From NCBI GenBank assembly GCA_013359215.1, contig JABWCH010000007.1:1-36959 (forward strand): a DNA stretch of 36,959 nucleotides, read 5' to 3'. Shown here one piece after another: positions 1 through 8,314 of the stretch. Each line of letters starts with the position of its first letter. Position 1 is the first letter of the stretch. A model generated the notes under the pieces. That model saw only the letters and a list, made by a program, of their open reading frames with translations. It was not told where the DNA came from and made no database searches. The stretch comes from Candidatus Brocadiia bacterium (GTDB lineage Bacteria; Planctomycetota; Uabimicrobiia; Uabimicrobiales; JABWCH01). A program made the position numbers and the translations under genes.

Positions 1-3000
1 CTGTTCCACTCAATAAATAACCATACTGCTCATGTAATGTAGCATCAATACCAATATTTATCTGAGGATAAAGTATACCTGAGAAGGATTCTACCGCTAA
101 TTCTCGAGATGATTTAGGAATTTTTATCTTCTTTCTTGGATCCCATCTCGATTGATAACCTTCCACATCATAAAATGAATATGGATTATTTTGGAATGCT
201 CTATACAAATTCAATCCATCCACAAACCCCAGCATATCCCTCTGCAAGAACCTCCCCTCCTTAGCCGAGTAAATCCTGGTAGGCGATAGTAACAGCCCTT
301 CGCCATAGTCACCCAATGCTAACCAATTGCTCTGGTATCCGAATCTGTTTGTTGCTCCGCTTTCTTCCTCATGCAAAGGCATTCCCCATGCATCATATGT
401 ATATTCACCGACGCTTTCAGCATTCTCATCCACCATTTTTATCACAGTCCCGCGATGGTCATAAATCAGATACTGGTAATACGTACATCCCTCCACTTCC
501 TTCTTCGCTGCCACAAGGGAGCCAATGCCCTGGATGGGAGTATAGCCATGTACATATTGTGCAGTTATATTCCCTTCGCTGTCTTTTTCTGCCAATAGAT
601 TCAGTCCATTGGAATCCCAGGTAAAATACGCAAGGCCATTGCTGTCTTGCATAGCATACCTGTGGAGCTGGCTGTCATAGTAGAAGTAGTTGAATGCGCC
701 TGTTTTATGGTGTATCGAAGTTACCAGATTCGCGTGGTTGTAAGCGAAATAGACATTGCCGTCTGGTTCCTGGATCAGGGTGCAGTTGCCTCGACTGTCG
801 TATTGGTAGTAGCTGTAGCCTGTTCCTGGCTCGTGCTTCTGGATCAGGGCATTGCCTGCATCATAGGTATAATAGGTTTCCTGGTCGCCTCGTTTCTGGT
901 ATGTTCTGTTGCCTACAGCATCATAGTCCCATGCAAAGGCATAGATGGGAGTCATGGCATTGTCATACCAGTCTTCGTTTGTGAGGCGAGAGGCTGCATC
1001 GTAGCCATAGTAGATCGCTGTGGCGTTTTCTCTCAGGCATTGGGTTATGCGACTGGCTGCATCGTAGGTGTATTCAAAGTAGGCCAGGGGGCTTGCGTCT
1101 GGTTTACAGCTTAGGATCTGGGTTATGCGGTTCGCCTGGTCATAAGTGAAATAGGTATAGCATCCATTGCCCAGAGTCTTTTTCGTGAGCTTGTTCACTG
1201 GGTCATATTCGTAGTAGGTCGAGCTTGGTATGGTGCTAGAGCCTTGTCCATAAGGGCTGCTGCCAAAGGGCTGTAAGCCATAACCAGCACTAGTGCCTTT
1301 TGTTTCCAGCTTTTGCATTCTGCCGATTGCGTTATATGTATAGTAAACAGAGCCTCCAGAGGAATTCAGATAGGTTCTGTGTCCGACTTTATCATATACG
1401 AAATCCAGTGCTTCTCCGTTTGGCTGCTCTTTTTTCGTGAGCTGAGACAGTGCATCGTAGGTGTAGTATGTCCAGCCTCTTTCATCATAAGACTTTTTCA
1501 TATTGGAGAGAGCATCGTATTCATAGTAGTGGTATCTGTCTGGATATACTATACTACTTTGGCGGTTAAGATTATCGTAGCTGTAGTTGATAGTATTGCC
1601 ATCTGGATCTTTTGTGCTTATGAGATTGGAGACAGCATCATACGTGAAGTATTCACTTTGGCCTAGAGCGTTTGTCATGGATTCCTGGCGGTTGAGCTTG
1701 TCAAAGGTGTATTGGGTTATATTGCCTACAGCGTCTTCTATTACAGTCAGATTGCCTATAGCATCGTATTCAAAATAGCTCAATGCCTGGATTGGGTCTC
1801 TTGTGCATTGCAGGCGATTGAGTTTATCGTAGTAAAAATAGCTTGTCTGTCCAAGTGGGTCTACCTGGGTTGTATGGTTGCCATTGGCATCGAATTCAAA
1901 ATAGGTTTCGTTGCCCAGAGCATTGATAGAACCTTTCTGCCGATGGAGGGCATCGTAGTAGAAATAATTTGCATGGCCTAAAGCATCTACCTGCGACAAC
2001 TGGTTTCCTACAGCGTCAAATTCAAAATAGGTTTCATTGCCCAGAGCATTGATAGAACCTTTCTGCCGATTGAGGGCATCGTAGTAGAAATAATTTGCAT
2101 GGCCTAAAGCATCTACATTCTTGATTTTGTTACTATTGGCATCGAATTCGAAGTAGGTTTCATGACCAAGGGCATTGATTATGCCTTTCTGCCGATTAAG
2201 CGCATCGTAGTAGAAATATGTTGCTTTATTTTGTGGATCTACCACAAAGATTGGATTTCCAACAGGGTCATAAGCAAAGTAGGTTTCATTTCCAAGGGCA
2301 TTGATTATGCCTTTCTGTCTATTCAAGGCATCGTAGTAGAAATAATTTGCATGGCTTAGAGCATCTACCTGGGCAATCTGGTTGCCTGCTGCATCGTAGA
2401 TAAAATAGACTTCATTGCCTAATGCATCCTTAGAGCCTTTCTGTCGATTTAGTGCATCGTAGTAGAAATATGTTGCATGGTCTAAAGCATCTACTTGTGC
2501 TGTCTGGTTGCCGACTTCATCATATTCATAGTAGGTTTCATTGCCTAATGCATCCTTAGAGCCTTTCTGGTGATTTAGTACATCGTAGTAGAAATAGGAT
2601 GCGTTAGATCGGGCATCTACCTGCACTATCTGGTTGCCTGCTGCATCGTATTCATAGTAGGTTTCGTAGCCAAGAGCATTGATAGTGCCTTTCTGCCGGT
2701 CAATCTTATCATAGTAGAAATAGCTTGCATTGCCCAGGGCATCTATCTGCCGGATTCTGTTGCTACTGGCATCGAATTCGAAGTAGGTTTCATGACCAAG
2801 AGCATTGATAGTGCCTTTCTGTCGGTCGAGTGGGTCATAGTAGTAATAGGAAACATTGCCTAAAGCATCTACCTGAACACGTCTATTGCCTGCGGTGTCG
2901 TATTCATAATATATGCTGTTTCCTTTGGCATCTGTCAGGGAAATGAGCTGGCTTAGTTTGTCATAGGCCATGTATATAGCCTTGTTTCTTGCGTCTATGC

Positions 3001-5701
3001 TTTTGGTCTGGTTACCCACTTCGTCGTATTCATAGTAGGTGCTGTATCCCAATGCGTCCTTAGCTTTTATGAGCCTATCGTTGTAATCATATTCAAAATA
3101 TGTGGTCTGGGACAGGGGATTTTTCTCCCAGATTTTATTTTTGTATGTGTCGTAGCCATATTCTGTGGTTTGGAGGATGGTTTGCTCTGTGTCTTTTATC
3201 TGCTGCTTTGTCCTTAAACGCAGGCCATTGTAGTCGTATTCGGCCTCTATTCCTCTGGCATTGACCTCGGCTAGCAAATCTCCACGGCTTGTGTAATAAT
3301 AGTAGGTTGCATTGCCTAGCGCATTGATCGTTTTTGTCTTTCGGCTCAGGCTGTCGTATTCGTAATAGGTTGTAAAATCCGCGAGATTTCCGCTTTCCTG
3401 CCATCTTGGCGATACATTATACACCATTTCTCCCCAGGCATTGTAGCCAAAATAGGTTACGTTTTCGAGTGGGTCTACTATAGCTCTATAGTTTCCTGTC
3501 TGTTCATCGTGGAGGTAGTATGTTGTATTGCCTCTTTTGTCTTGCTTAGCGATTTTACGTCCATAGCTGTCGTATTCGCTTTCTTTCCTTCCTCCCAGGG
3601 CATCTGTTTCTGCTGTTATATTCAGGCCACTGTCGTATTCAAAATAGTTTGTGTAGCCTCGTGGGCCTATTTGTTTTATTGGTACTGTTGGGTTGCTCTG
3701 GTAGAATCTTCCATTTCCTGCGTTATATAGAGCGGAAACTGCACCTGAGGAAAGGTATGTATTCCATACATAGACTTCGTCAAGGATTCCCCCGAAGTAA
3801 GTATAATTATCTCCCATTCCTAACTTTACCATGCCATTCAGGGGTTCAATATTCGTTGAGCCTGATGCTGCCTGGCTTCCATTTATATACAACTTTATGG
3901 AAGTCCCATTCTTTACCGCTACCAGATGCTGCCATTGGTCGGGCTGTACGCTTCCTCCATAGATCGCATAGGAATTCACTCCGTCCATGAGTTCGAATTG
4001 CCAGCTTGAATCATCTTCTTTTTGCCTTAAAGTAATATAGCTTCCTCTTGAGAATACTGCATCCGATACTTCGTCCCTATAAGGCTTTACCCATGCCGAG
4101 ATGGTGAACGAATCGCTGAATTGCAGGCTGGCATCGTCTCCGCATTCTACTCTTCCCTCTATTCCATCGAATTCCAGGGCTTTGCCGTCTTTCCCTGATA
4201 CGGATGTTATGCCTGTTGCACGGCCATTGTTTTCGCCTACTGCGTCGTATATGGTTCTGGAATCGTCTTCCATTTTCCATACTGCTACCAGGTCGCTTTC
4301 GTAGCTGTCCAGCGTGCTATTCCCAAACTGCCCATAGATATACTCTGTTACTCTCTCTTCTTCTGCCTTTTTTCTCAGCACTGCCTGGCCGTTGTATTGG
4401 TAGTACGTTATCTTTTGGTTCGCTGCTGTTTCTTTTCGGATTCGATTCAGAGGCACTGGCGTGTTTTCGCTTGAAGATGTCCATTCGTAGTATGTCGTAT
4501 TTTCCATGGAGTCTTTCTTCGAGTCCAACTGCGGAGCTTGCGCTTCATTCATAAATAGCGAATATCTGTATTCTTCTCCTGGCTTTCCTTCTGGTGTTAC
4601 TATTGTCAGATAGTCTTGATAGTCGTAATAGGTCACCCTGTTTTCCGGCTCTATGGATTCTATCAGTTGCTTCGAGCCACTTATGTCTTTGTAGCTAAAA
4701 TATGTTGTATATCCCAGGGCATCTTCTTCTTTTTCTATGGATAACGAGTTTTCTGGTAGTTGGTATTGTTTTGTACAACCATTAGGATATGTAATTTTCT
4801 TTAGTCTACTCGATGTTAAACTCCATATATCATCATATTCAAAATAGATTGTTTTTGATATAACTTCAGTCTCTTGATCATATAAGCATATTTTGCTTAT
4901 TGGCGATGGGTAGTTTTCGACTTGATATTCAAAATACGGTATGATTCCTGCCAAATCTCCTGTTATCTTTCTTAATATTGCTTTTCCTGAAGGATTATTG
5001 GAATAATGATATTCTATTGTATTTCCATACCTGTCTATCCTTTTAATTGGTCTGCCTTGCAGACTTGAATGCTCTTTACTTCCATATACATAATAGGTAT
5101 GGCTATCCATTTCATATTCTATGAATTCGTTTGTTATACTATCTTTCCATGCTATATATGAAGAGGGATTAACAGGTTTAAAATAAGTTTTTGTCCCTTC
5201 CACAATATCATTTTTATAAATCATTAAACCATACTTTGATAGCCTTTGATAAGTATTTGAGTCTGGCAAAGAATTATCTATAATATAAGGAAAAAATGAA
5301 AAACAGCCTCCATTCCCTGCTGGAAGCCAGAATGTTCCATCTACATATCTGAAATAAGATTGGATTATTGGGTCGGCATACCATGCAAAATCTAAAGCAT
5401 TACCTGATTTTAAAGGGATGCGAAAGCAATCTGCTTTCGCTCTATATTCTGAAACATCACTACTATCTTTCCTGAACCTTATATCTACGGTGCCAGTTCC
5501 TACACTGAGCATGCTATTTTCACTACAAGGTGGTTCTGGTTGATTGAGAGAATCTTTAGTATCACAATAACGATCCATACTCGTACGGGGAATGATTGGA
5601 TCGCATATACTACGGCATCTACAATTTCGATTTCCTTTTTTGCAATTTCCATTATCATCCCTGTCTCCGCGACTTTGTGAAAGTCCATTGGGACCTGACA
5701 T
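1..5701 (-). CDS. RHS/YD-repeat protein with LamG-like insertion, 3' end off the window
   Basis: Large surface or secreted YD-repeat protein. The reading frame is open from an ATG at 5701 (preceded by AGGAG) to the left edge: 1900 codons with no stop at the points checked. The N-terminal ~250 residues show no clear signal peptide. YD-type repeats start near residue 250. A LamG/concanavalin-like domain (residues ~470-650, with motifs such as FTISAWVKPY and QWQHLVAVKNG) interrupts them. Many YD repeats follow, including eight near-identical 42-residue units. The RHS-associated core ends near residue 1847 with GRFLQRDMLGF..GLNLYRAFQNNP. About 50 residues beyond it are visible and would begin the variable C-terminal tip, which in polymorphic-toxin RHS proteins is the toxin. 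The tip and any immunity gene lie outside the window, so toxin function cannot be judged. An adhesin or wall-associated role is the alternative. The family call is very secure. Confidence 0.93.
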   Translation of the reverse strand, partial: MSGPNGLSQSRGDRDDNGNCKKGNRNCRCRSICDPIIPRTSMDRYCDTKDSLNQPEPPCSENSMLSVGTGTVDIRFRKDSSDVSEYRAKADCFRIPLKSGNALDFAWYADPIIQSYFRYVDGTFWLPAGNGGCFSFFPYIIDNSLPDSNTYQRLSKYGLMIYKNDIVEGTKTYFKPVNPSSYIAWKDSITNEFIEYEMDSHTYYVYGSKEHSSLQGRPIKRIDRYGNTIEYHYSNNPSGKAILRKITGDLAGIIPYFEYQVENYPSPISKICLYDQETEVISKTIYFEYDDIWSLTSSRLKKITYPNGCTKQYQLPENSLSIEKEEDALGYTTYFSYKDISGSKQLIESIEPENRVTYYDYQDYLTIVTPEGKPGEEYRYSLFMNEAQAPQLDSKKDSMENTTYYEWTSSSENTPVPLNRIRKETAANQKITYYQYNGQAVLRKKAEEERVTEYIYGQFGNSTLDSYESDLVAVWKMEDDSRTIYDAVGENNGRATGITSVSGKDGKALEFDGIEGRVECGDDASLQFSDSFTISAWVKPYRDEVSDAVFSRGSYITLRQKEDDSSWQFELMDGVNSYAIYGGSVQPDQWQHLVAVKNGTSIKLYINGSQAASGSTNIEPLNGMVKLGMGDNYTYFGGILDEVYVWNTYLSSGAVSALYNAGNGRFYQSNPTVPIKQIGPRGYTNYFEYDSGLNITAETDALGGRKESEYDSYGRKIAKQDKRGNTTYYLHDEQTGNYRAIVDPLENVTYFGYNAWGEMVYNVSPRWQESGNLADFTTYYEYDSLSRKTKTINALGNATYYYYTSRGDLLAEVNARGIEAEYDYNGLRLRTKQQIKDTEQTILQTTEYGYDTYKNKIWEKNPLSQTTYFEYDYNDRLIKAKDALGYSTYYEYDEVGNQTKSIDARNKAIYMAYDKLSQLISLTDAKGNSIYYEYDTAGNRRVQVDALGNVSYYYYDPLDRQKGTINALGHETYFEFDASSNRIRQIDALGNASYFYYDKIDRQKGTINALGYETYYEYDAAGNQIVQVDARSNASYFYYDVLNHQKGSKDALGNETYYEYDEVGNQTAQVDALDHATYFYYDALNRQKGSKDALGNEVYFIYDAAGNQIAQVDALSHANYFYYDALNRQKGIINALGNETYFAYDPVGNPIFVVDPQNKATYFYYDALNRQKGIINALGHETYFEFDANSNKIKNVDALGHANYFYYDALNRQKGSINALGNETYFEFDAVGNQLSQVDALGHANYFYYDALHRQKGSINALGNETYFEFDANGNHTTQVDPLGQTSYFYYDKLNRLQCTRDPIQALSYFEYDAIGNLTVIEDAVGNITQYTFDKLNRQESMTNALGQSEYFTYDAVSNLISTKDPDGNTINYSYDNLNRQSSIVYPDRYHYYEYDALSNMKKSYDERGWTYYTYDALSQLTKKEQPNGEALDFVYDKVGHRTYLNSSGGSVYYTYNAIGRMQKLETKGTSAGYGLQPFGSSPYGQGSSTIPSSTYYEYDPVNKLTKKTLGNGCYTYFTYDQANRITQILSCKPDASPLAYFEYTYDAASRITQCLRENATAIYYGYDAASRLTNEDWYDNAMTPIYAFAWDYDAVGNRTYQKRGDQETYYTYDAGNALIQKHEPGTGYSYYQYDSRGNCTLIQEPDGNVYFAYNHANLVTSIHHKTGAFNYFYYDSQLHRYAMQDSNGLAYFTWDSNGLNLLAEKDSEGNITAQYVHGYTPIQGIGSLVAAKKEVEGCTYYQYLIYDHRGTVIKMVDENAESVGEYTYDAWGMPLHEEESGATNRFGYQSNWLALGDYGEGLLLSPTRIYSAKEGRFLQRDMLGFVDGLNLYRAFQNNPYSFYDVEGYQSRWDPRKKIKIPKSSRELAVESFSGILYPQINIGIDATLHEQYGYLLSGT
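1841..2848 (-). repeat. Eight tandem 126-bp repeats inside the RHS gene
   Basis: Eight consecutive 42-codon units, each holding two YD repeats, start with YFYYD (YYYYD in the first) and contain RQKG (HQKG in one) followed by ALG.E. Some neighbouring units are almost identical at DNA level: the stretches beginning at 1911 and 2037 differ at very few bases over about 80 bp. This indicates recent duplication or gene conversion. Similar but more diverged YD units continue on both sides. Confidence 0.9.
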
Positions 5702-5892
5702 AATTTTCTCCTAAACAATTTATACTCCATTTAAATTCCCAAAAATTATACATATTTTAGCGGCACAGAGGTTTTCTCACCTTAGAATTACTGAGTATTC
5801 AGATTTACGACATGCTAAAAATATTATGTATTTCTAATCAAAAATACATATCCAAACGCCATAGTTTTATCCTTAAGTAAATGACTGTCTTG
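5702..5892 (-). promoter_or_regulatory. Leader region of the RHS gene, possible -10 element
   Basis: This 191-bp AT-rich gap separates the NifU-like gene from the RHS gene. On the minus strand a TATAAT hexamer lies at 5750-5745, about 44 bp before the ATG. I see no convincing -35 hexamer 16-18 bp upstream of it. The ribosome-binding site AGGAG is about 5 bp before the start codon. The promoter call is tentative, and read-through from the upstream gene is also possible. Confidence 0.25.
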
Positions 5893-6246
5893 TTATAGAA
5901 ATTTTTGAAGCGCATCTTTTAATGCTTCGATGGCAAGAGAAGCGCAGTGCCTTTTTTCGCGAGGAAGTGGGCCTACTCTCTCCAGCAAATGCTCCTGCCT
6001 GATTTCTTTTATCTGAAAGCAATGTAGCCCTTTGACCATTTGGCAAATAGCCTGAGAGCAAGCTATGCAGGCAGGGCATCCGTATGTCTGAAATGTAGCA
6101 TCCTCTATGGTATCCTTACCGACTACCAGATAAATTGCAATATAAGGTCCTTGCCCTGGTGGCTTCCCCGCGTGTCCCTTTACTATATTTCCTATGAGTT
6201 CTTCTGGTGGCTTATAGTCAAAGTTTAAATCGAAATTAGACTGCAT
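5893..6246 (-). CDS. NifU/IscU-like iron-sulfur scaffold-type protein
   Basis: A 117-residue protein that looks like the NifU N-terminal (IscU) domain, the family that assembles Fe-S clusters in the cytoplasm. The sequence shows TFQTYGCPACIACS (C57, C60, C63), which matches the region around the second conserved Cys of IscU, and RHCASLAIEALKDAL (C101), which matches the K..HC..LA third-Cys helix. The first canonical Cys (in GAPACGD of IscU) is replaced by GKPPGQGP, and extra Cys occur at 68 and 76. The start is ATG 6246 with a distant AGGAA. No cysteine desulfurase or other isc/suf/nif gene is nearby; the neighbours are a tail-fibre-like gene and the RHS gene. It may be a divergent scaffold, a cluster carrier or a repurposed paralogue. 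Confidence 0.75.
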   Translation of the reverse strand: MQSNFDLNFDYKPPEELIGNIVKGHAGKPPGQGPYIAIYLVVGKDTIEDATFQTYGCPACIACSQAICQMVKGLHCFQIKEIRQEHLLERVGPLPREKRHCASLAIEALKDALQKFL

Positions 6247-6310
6247 ATTACTACATTTCCTGAGTTCCTGATTATTTTTTTGTCTTAAAGTTTTTCAACC
6301 TTACACTTTT

Positions 6311-7528
6311 TTATGAATAATTTAGCTGAAAACGAATTGTTTTCTGACTTCCCAGGCGATTTTTTATTGCTATCCCGCTTCCAGTATCATAAATACACAA
6401 TTTGCCGTCCGTATCTGATGCCACAACATTTGTGCTGTTTTGAATCAAAGTTACTGTTCCATTGGAAGCCCAGGAAAATAAGGCATATTCTTCATTATCT
6501 CCAGCCTGAACAAAACCAAATCCGACTGTTTCAGTAACAATACTTATTTCTGCATCATCGGCTAAACTTTGGCTACTGTTTCTTTTATTTAAGCCGCCAA
6601 ATTTGGAATATTGGTCATTCACCTCAAGGGCTGTGGCAGGAGTGGAAGTTCCTATTCCGACTTTATTAGCACCAGCATCAATAAAAAAAGCAGGATTTGC
6701 AGTGCTCGTTCCCCACACTGCAACATCATAATCTTGGTTGCCATCATTAAAATTGATTGCTGTATGTTCAAAAGAAACATAGTTATAGGTTCCAACAGGA
6801 TTTTGGATATAAATTTTTCCATAGGTACCAGAACCAGTAATGTAGCCGCCTCTTAATAATAAATTTCCAGCAGGATAGTCATTCGTTGTGCCACCTGCTA
6901 AAATTAAATTATGACCATATCCACTGTTATAATTTTGTCCGCCATGTATTCTCACATTGTTTGTCGAATCTTTAATGAAAGCAACAGAGCCTGTGCCATC
7001 TTGACCATCTAAGCTTATTGACAATCCATATATTGGATCTACAGCGAGTACAGTTGTTCCAAATTGACCACTGGCAAATAATGAAGCCTTTTCACTGCCA
7101 GCACGCCTTAAACTTATTTTTGAAGTGCTTTCATTATCAGAATCTATGATTAATGTTGAATGAGAAGCAGCGTTTGATACAGTAAGTTGATTCAATATTT
7201 GAGCTGTATTAGCACTAGCGTCAATAAAGAAATTTGGATACGTTGCATTTGTACCCCAAATAGTAAAATCTTTATCTGCCTTGCTTTTATTTAATATAGC
7301 ATCTCCATCTACATCTAATTTGGCTGTGGGGGAACTTGTTCCTATTCCAACTCTATGGGGAGTAGTATCCACAAACAAAGTTCCATTATCAACATTGAGA
7401 TATGATAAATATTTTCCGCCTGATATGAAAGCCTGGTCTAAATTCTGCCAATAACCATTAACGGTATCTGCCCAATTTGTATTTCCTTCTGGAATGGAAT
7501 TAAAGTTACTTATAAGAGCATCGCTCAT
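6311..7528 (-). CDS. Tail-fibre/receptor-binding-like repeat protein
   Basis: A 405-residue protein with no signal peptide or membrane segment. It contains motifs typical of fibrous phage-tail and bacterial surface proteins: VGIGTSSPTAKLDVDG near residue 60 and VGIGTSTPATALEV near residue 295. Between them are two related blocks built on WGT..A.P.FFIDA.AN, one near residue 92 and one near residue 275. The composition (Asn, Ser, Thr, Gly, few Cys) fits a beta-rich fibre. The start is ATG 7528, preceded by GAGGAG at ideal spacing. It follows a small gene in the same direction with a 19-bp gap, suggesting one transcript. No capsid, baseplate or lysis gene is nearby, so it is either an isolated phage-derived gene or a host surface protein. 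Its exact ligand cannot be inferred. Confidence 0.6.
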   Translation of the reverse strand: MSDALISNFNSIPEGNTNWADTVNGYWQNLDQAFISGGKYLSYLNVDNGTLFVDTTPHRVGIGTSSPTAKLDVDGDAILNKSKADKDFTIWGTNATYPNFFIDASANTAQILNQLTVSNAASHSTLIIDSDNESTSKISLRRAGSEKASLFASGQFGTTVLAVDPIYGLSISLDGQDGTGSVAFIKDSTNNVRIHGGQNYNSGYGHNLILAGGTTNDYPAGNLLLRGGYITGSGTYGKIYIQNPVGTYNYVSFEHTAINFNDGNQDYDVAVWGTSTANPAFFIDAGANKVGIGTSTPATALEVNDQYSKFGGLNKRNSSQSLADDAEISIVTETVGFGFVQAGDNEEYALFSWASNGTVTLIQNSTNVVASDTDGKLCIYDTGSGIAIKNRLGSQKTIRFQLNYS

Positions 7529-7547
7529 TTTTTTCTCCTCATTTATC

Positions 7548-7796
7548 TTATTTCCGAATTATTTCCCATGTTTTTCCATCTATCTTTGGCATATTATCAG
7601 GATCTAACCTATATTTGCCGAATATCTTCAATTGCATTTGATTAAGACGAACTTCCTTTTCTTTGAACAAAGCCGATAAGGTTGGAAGAACCATTTCTTT
7701 CAACTGCTGTATTTCTACAAAAAAGATTCGATCTTGTTCCTCTACGAATTCTCTTTTTCTTTCTGGAGTTACTACTTCATCTTGTTTTTCACTCAT
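7548..7796 (-). CDS. Small hypothetical protein upstream of the fibre-like gene
   Basis: An 82-residue charged, mostly helical protein rich in Glu, Lys and Gln, with a probable coiled coil (residues ~10-50). I do not recognise a family. It has a good ribosome-binding site (AAGGA) before ATG 7796 and ends 19 bp before the fibre-like gene, so the two are probably co-transcribed. It could be a chaperone or partner of the fibre-like protein, but only the gene order suggests this. Confidence 0.55.
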   Translation of the reverse strand: MSEKQDEVVTPERKREFVEEQDRIFFVEIQQLKEMVLPTLSALFKEKEVRLNQMQLKIFGKYRLDPDNMPKIDGKTWEIIRK

Positions 7797-8030
7797 GATC
7801 TATTTATCCTTTCATTTGCTTCTTGCTTCTTAAAATGTAAAAAAGTAACGTTATCGCTTACAATATAATATTAAGACCTTATAATCGGCATAAACAAAGG
7901 AGCGCAATGCCTGTTGCAATTTGGACAGTGTGGCATAATAAATTCTTCCGATAGCCAAAGGAATTCATAATTCATTATATCACTATTTCATTATTACATC
8001 CAAAGTACTACCATAAATTAAAAACATTAC

Positions 8031-8122
8031 ACCGATGCCTATATTCCTGGCGAACAGGATTTATAAGGGGAAAAAGCATGCTGCTTTCCCAGTTATAACC
8101 AATACCTATATTCCTAGCGAAC
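8031..8122. repeat. Diverged 25-bp direct repeat pair
   Basis: The segments 8031-8055 and 8098-8122 match at 22 of 25 positions, sharing the core CCTATATTCCT.GCGAAC, and start 67 bp apart. The spacing and conservation would fit a pair of regulator-binding sites or remnants of a small dispersed repeat. Confidence 0.5.
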
Positions 8123-8244
8123 CAATTGTACTCTTTATAAAAGCATAGATTAACTCAAAAAACAAGATAAAAATATAATATTTTTATGGATATAAGATTC
8201 TATTTAGAATATAATTACAAATATATTTTTTTAAAAAATAAAAA

Positions 8245-8273
8245 AAGACAAGATGGAAAAAAGGAAGTATAAT
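8245..8273 (+). promoter_or_regulatory. Candidate sigma-70-type promoter of the glycosyltransferase operon
   Basis: AAGACA at 8245-8250 (four of six matches to TTGACA), a 17-bp spacer, then a perfect TATAAT at 8268-8273. Transcription would start near 8280, giving a leader of about 35 nt before the GTG at 8315. The surrounding DNA is very AT-rich, so chance matches are possible. Confidence 0.45.
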
Positions 8274-8314
8274 GTTACTAAAGGGGTATAAATAATTTAT
8301 AAGGTAGTAAAAGA

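Larger units (their letters stand above)
7797..8314. other. AT-rich divergent intergenic region
   Basis: These 518 bp separate the minus-strand block from the glycosyltransferase operon and hold no convincing gene. They contain a diverged 25-bp direct repeat (8031-8055 and 8098-8122). Between the copies, near 8067-8090, is a GGGAAA..TTTCCC inverted repeat without a T-run. The last ~150 bp are extremely AT-rich and hold a promoter candidate. Promoters for both divergent transcripts are expected here. Confidence 0.5.

Noticed and set aside
647..2359. Series of plus-strand open frames of 60-155 codons
   Set aside because: All are antisense to the RHS gene; their Ile/Val-rich repetitive products are mirror readings of the YD repeats.
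1841..2848. Regularly spaced repeats resembling an array such as CRISPR
   Set aside because: The 126-bp period stays in frame, encodes YD repeats and has no unique spacers between short identical repeats.
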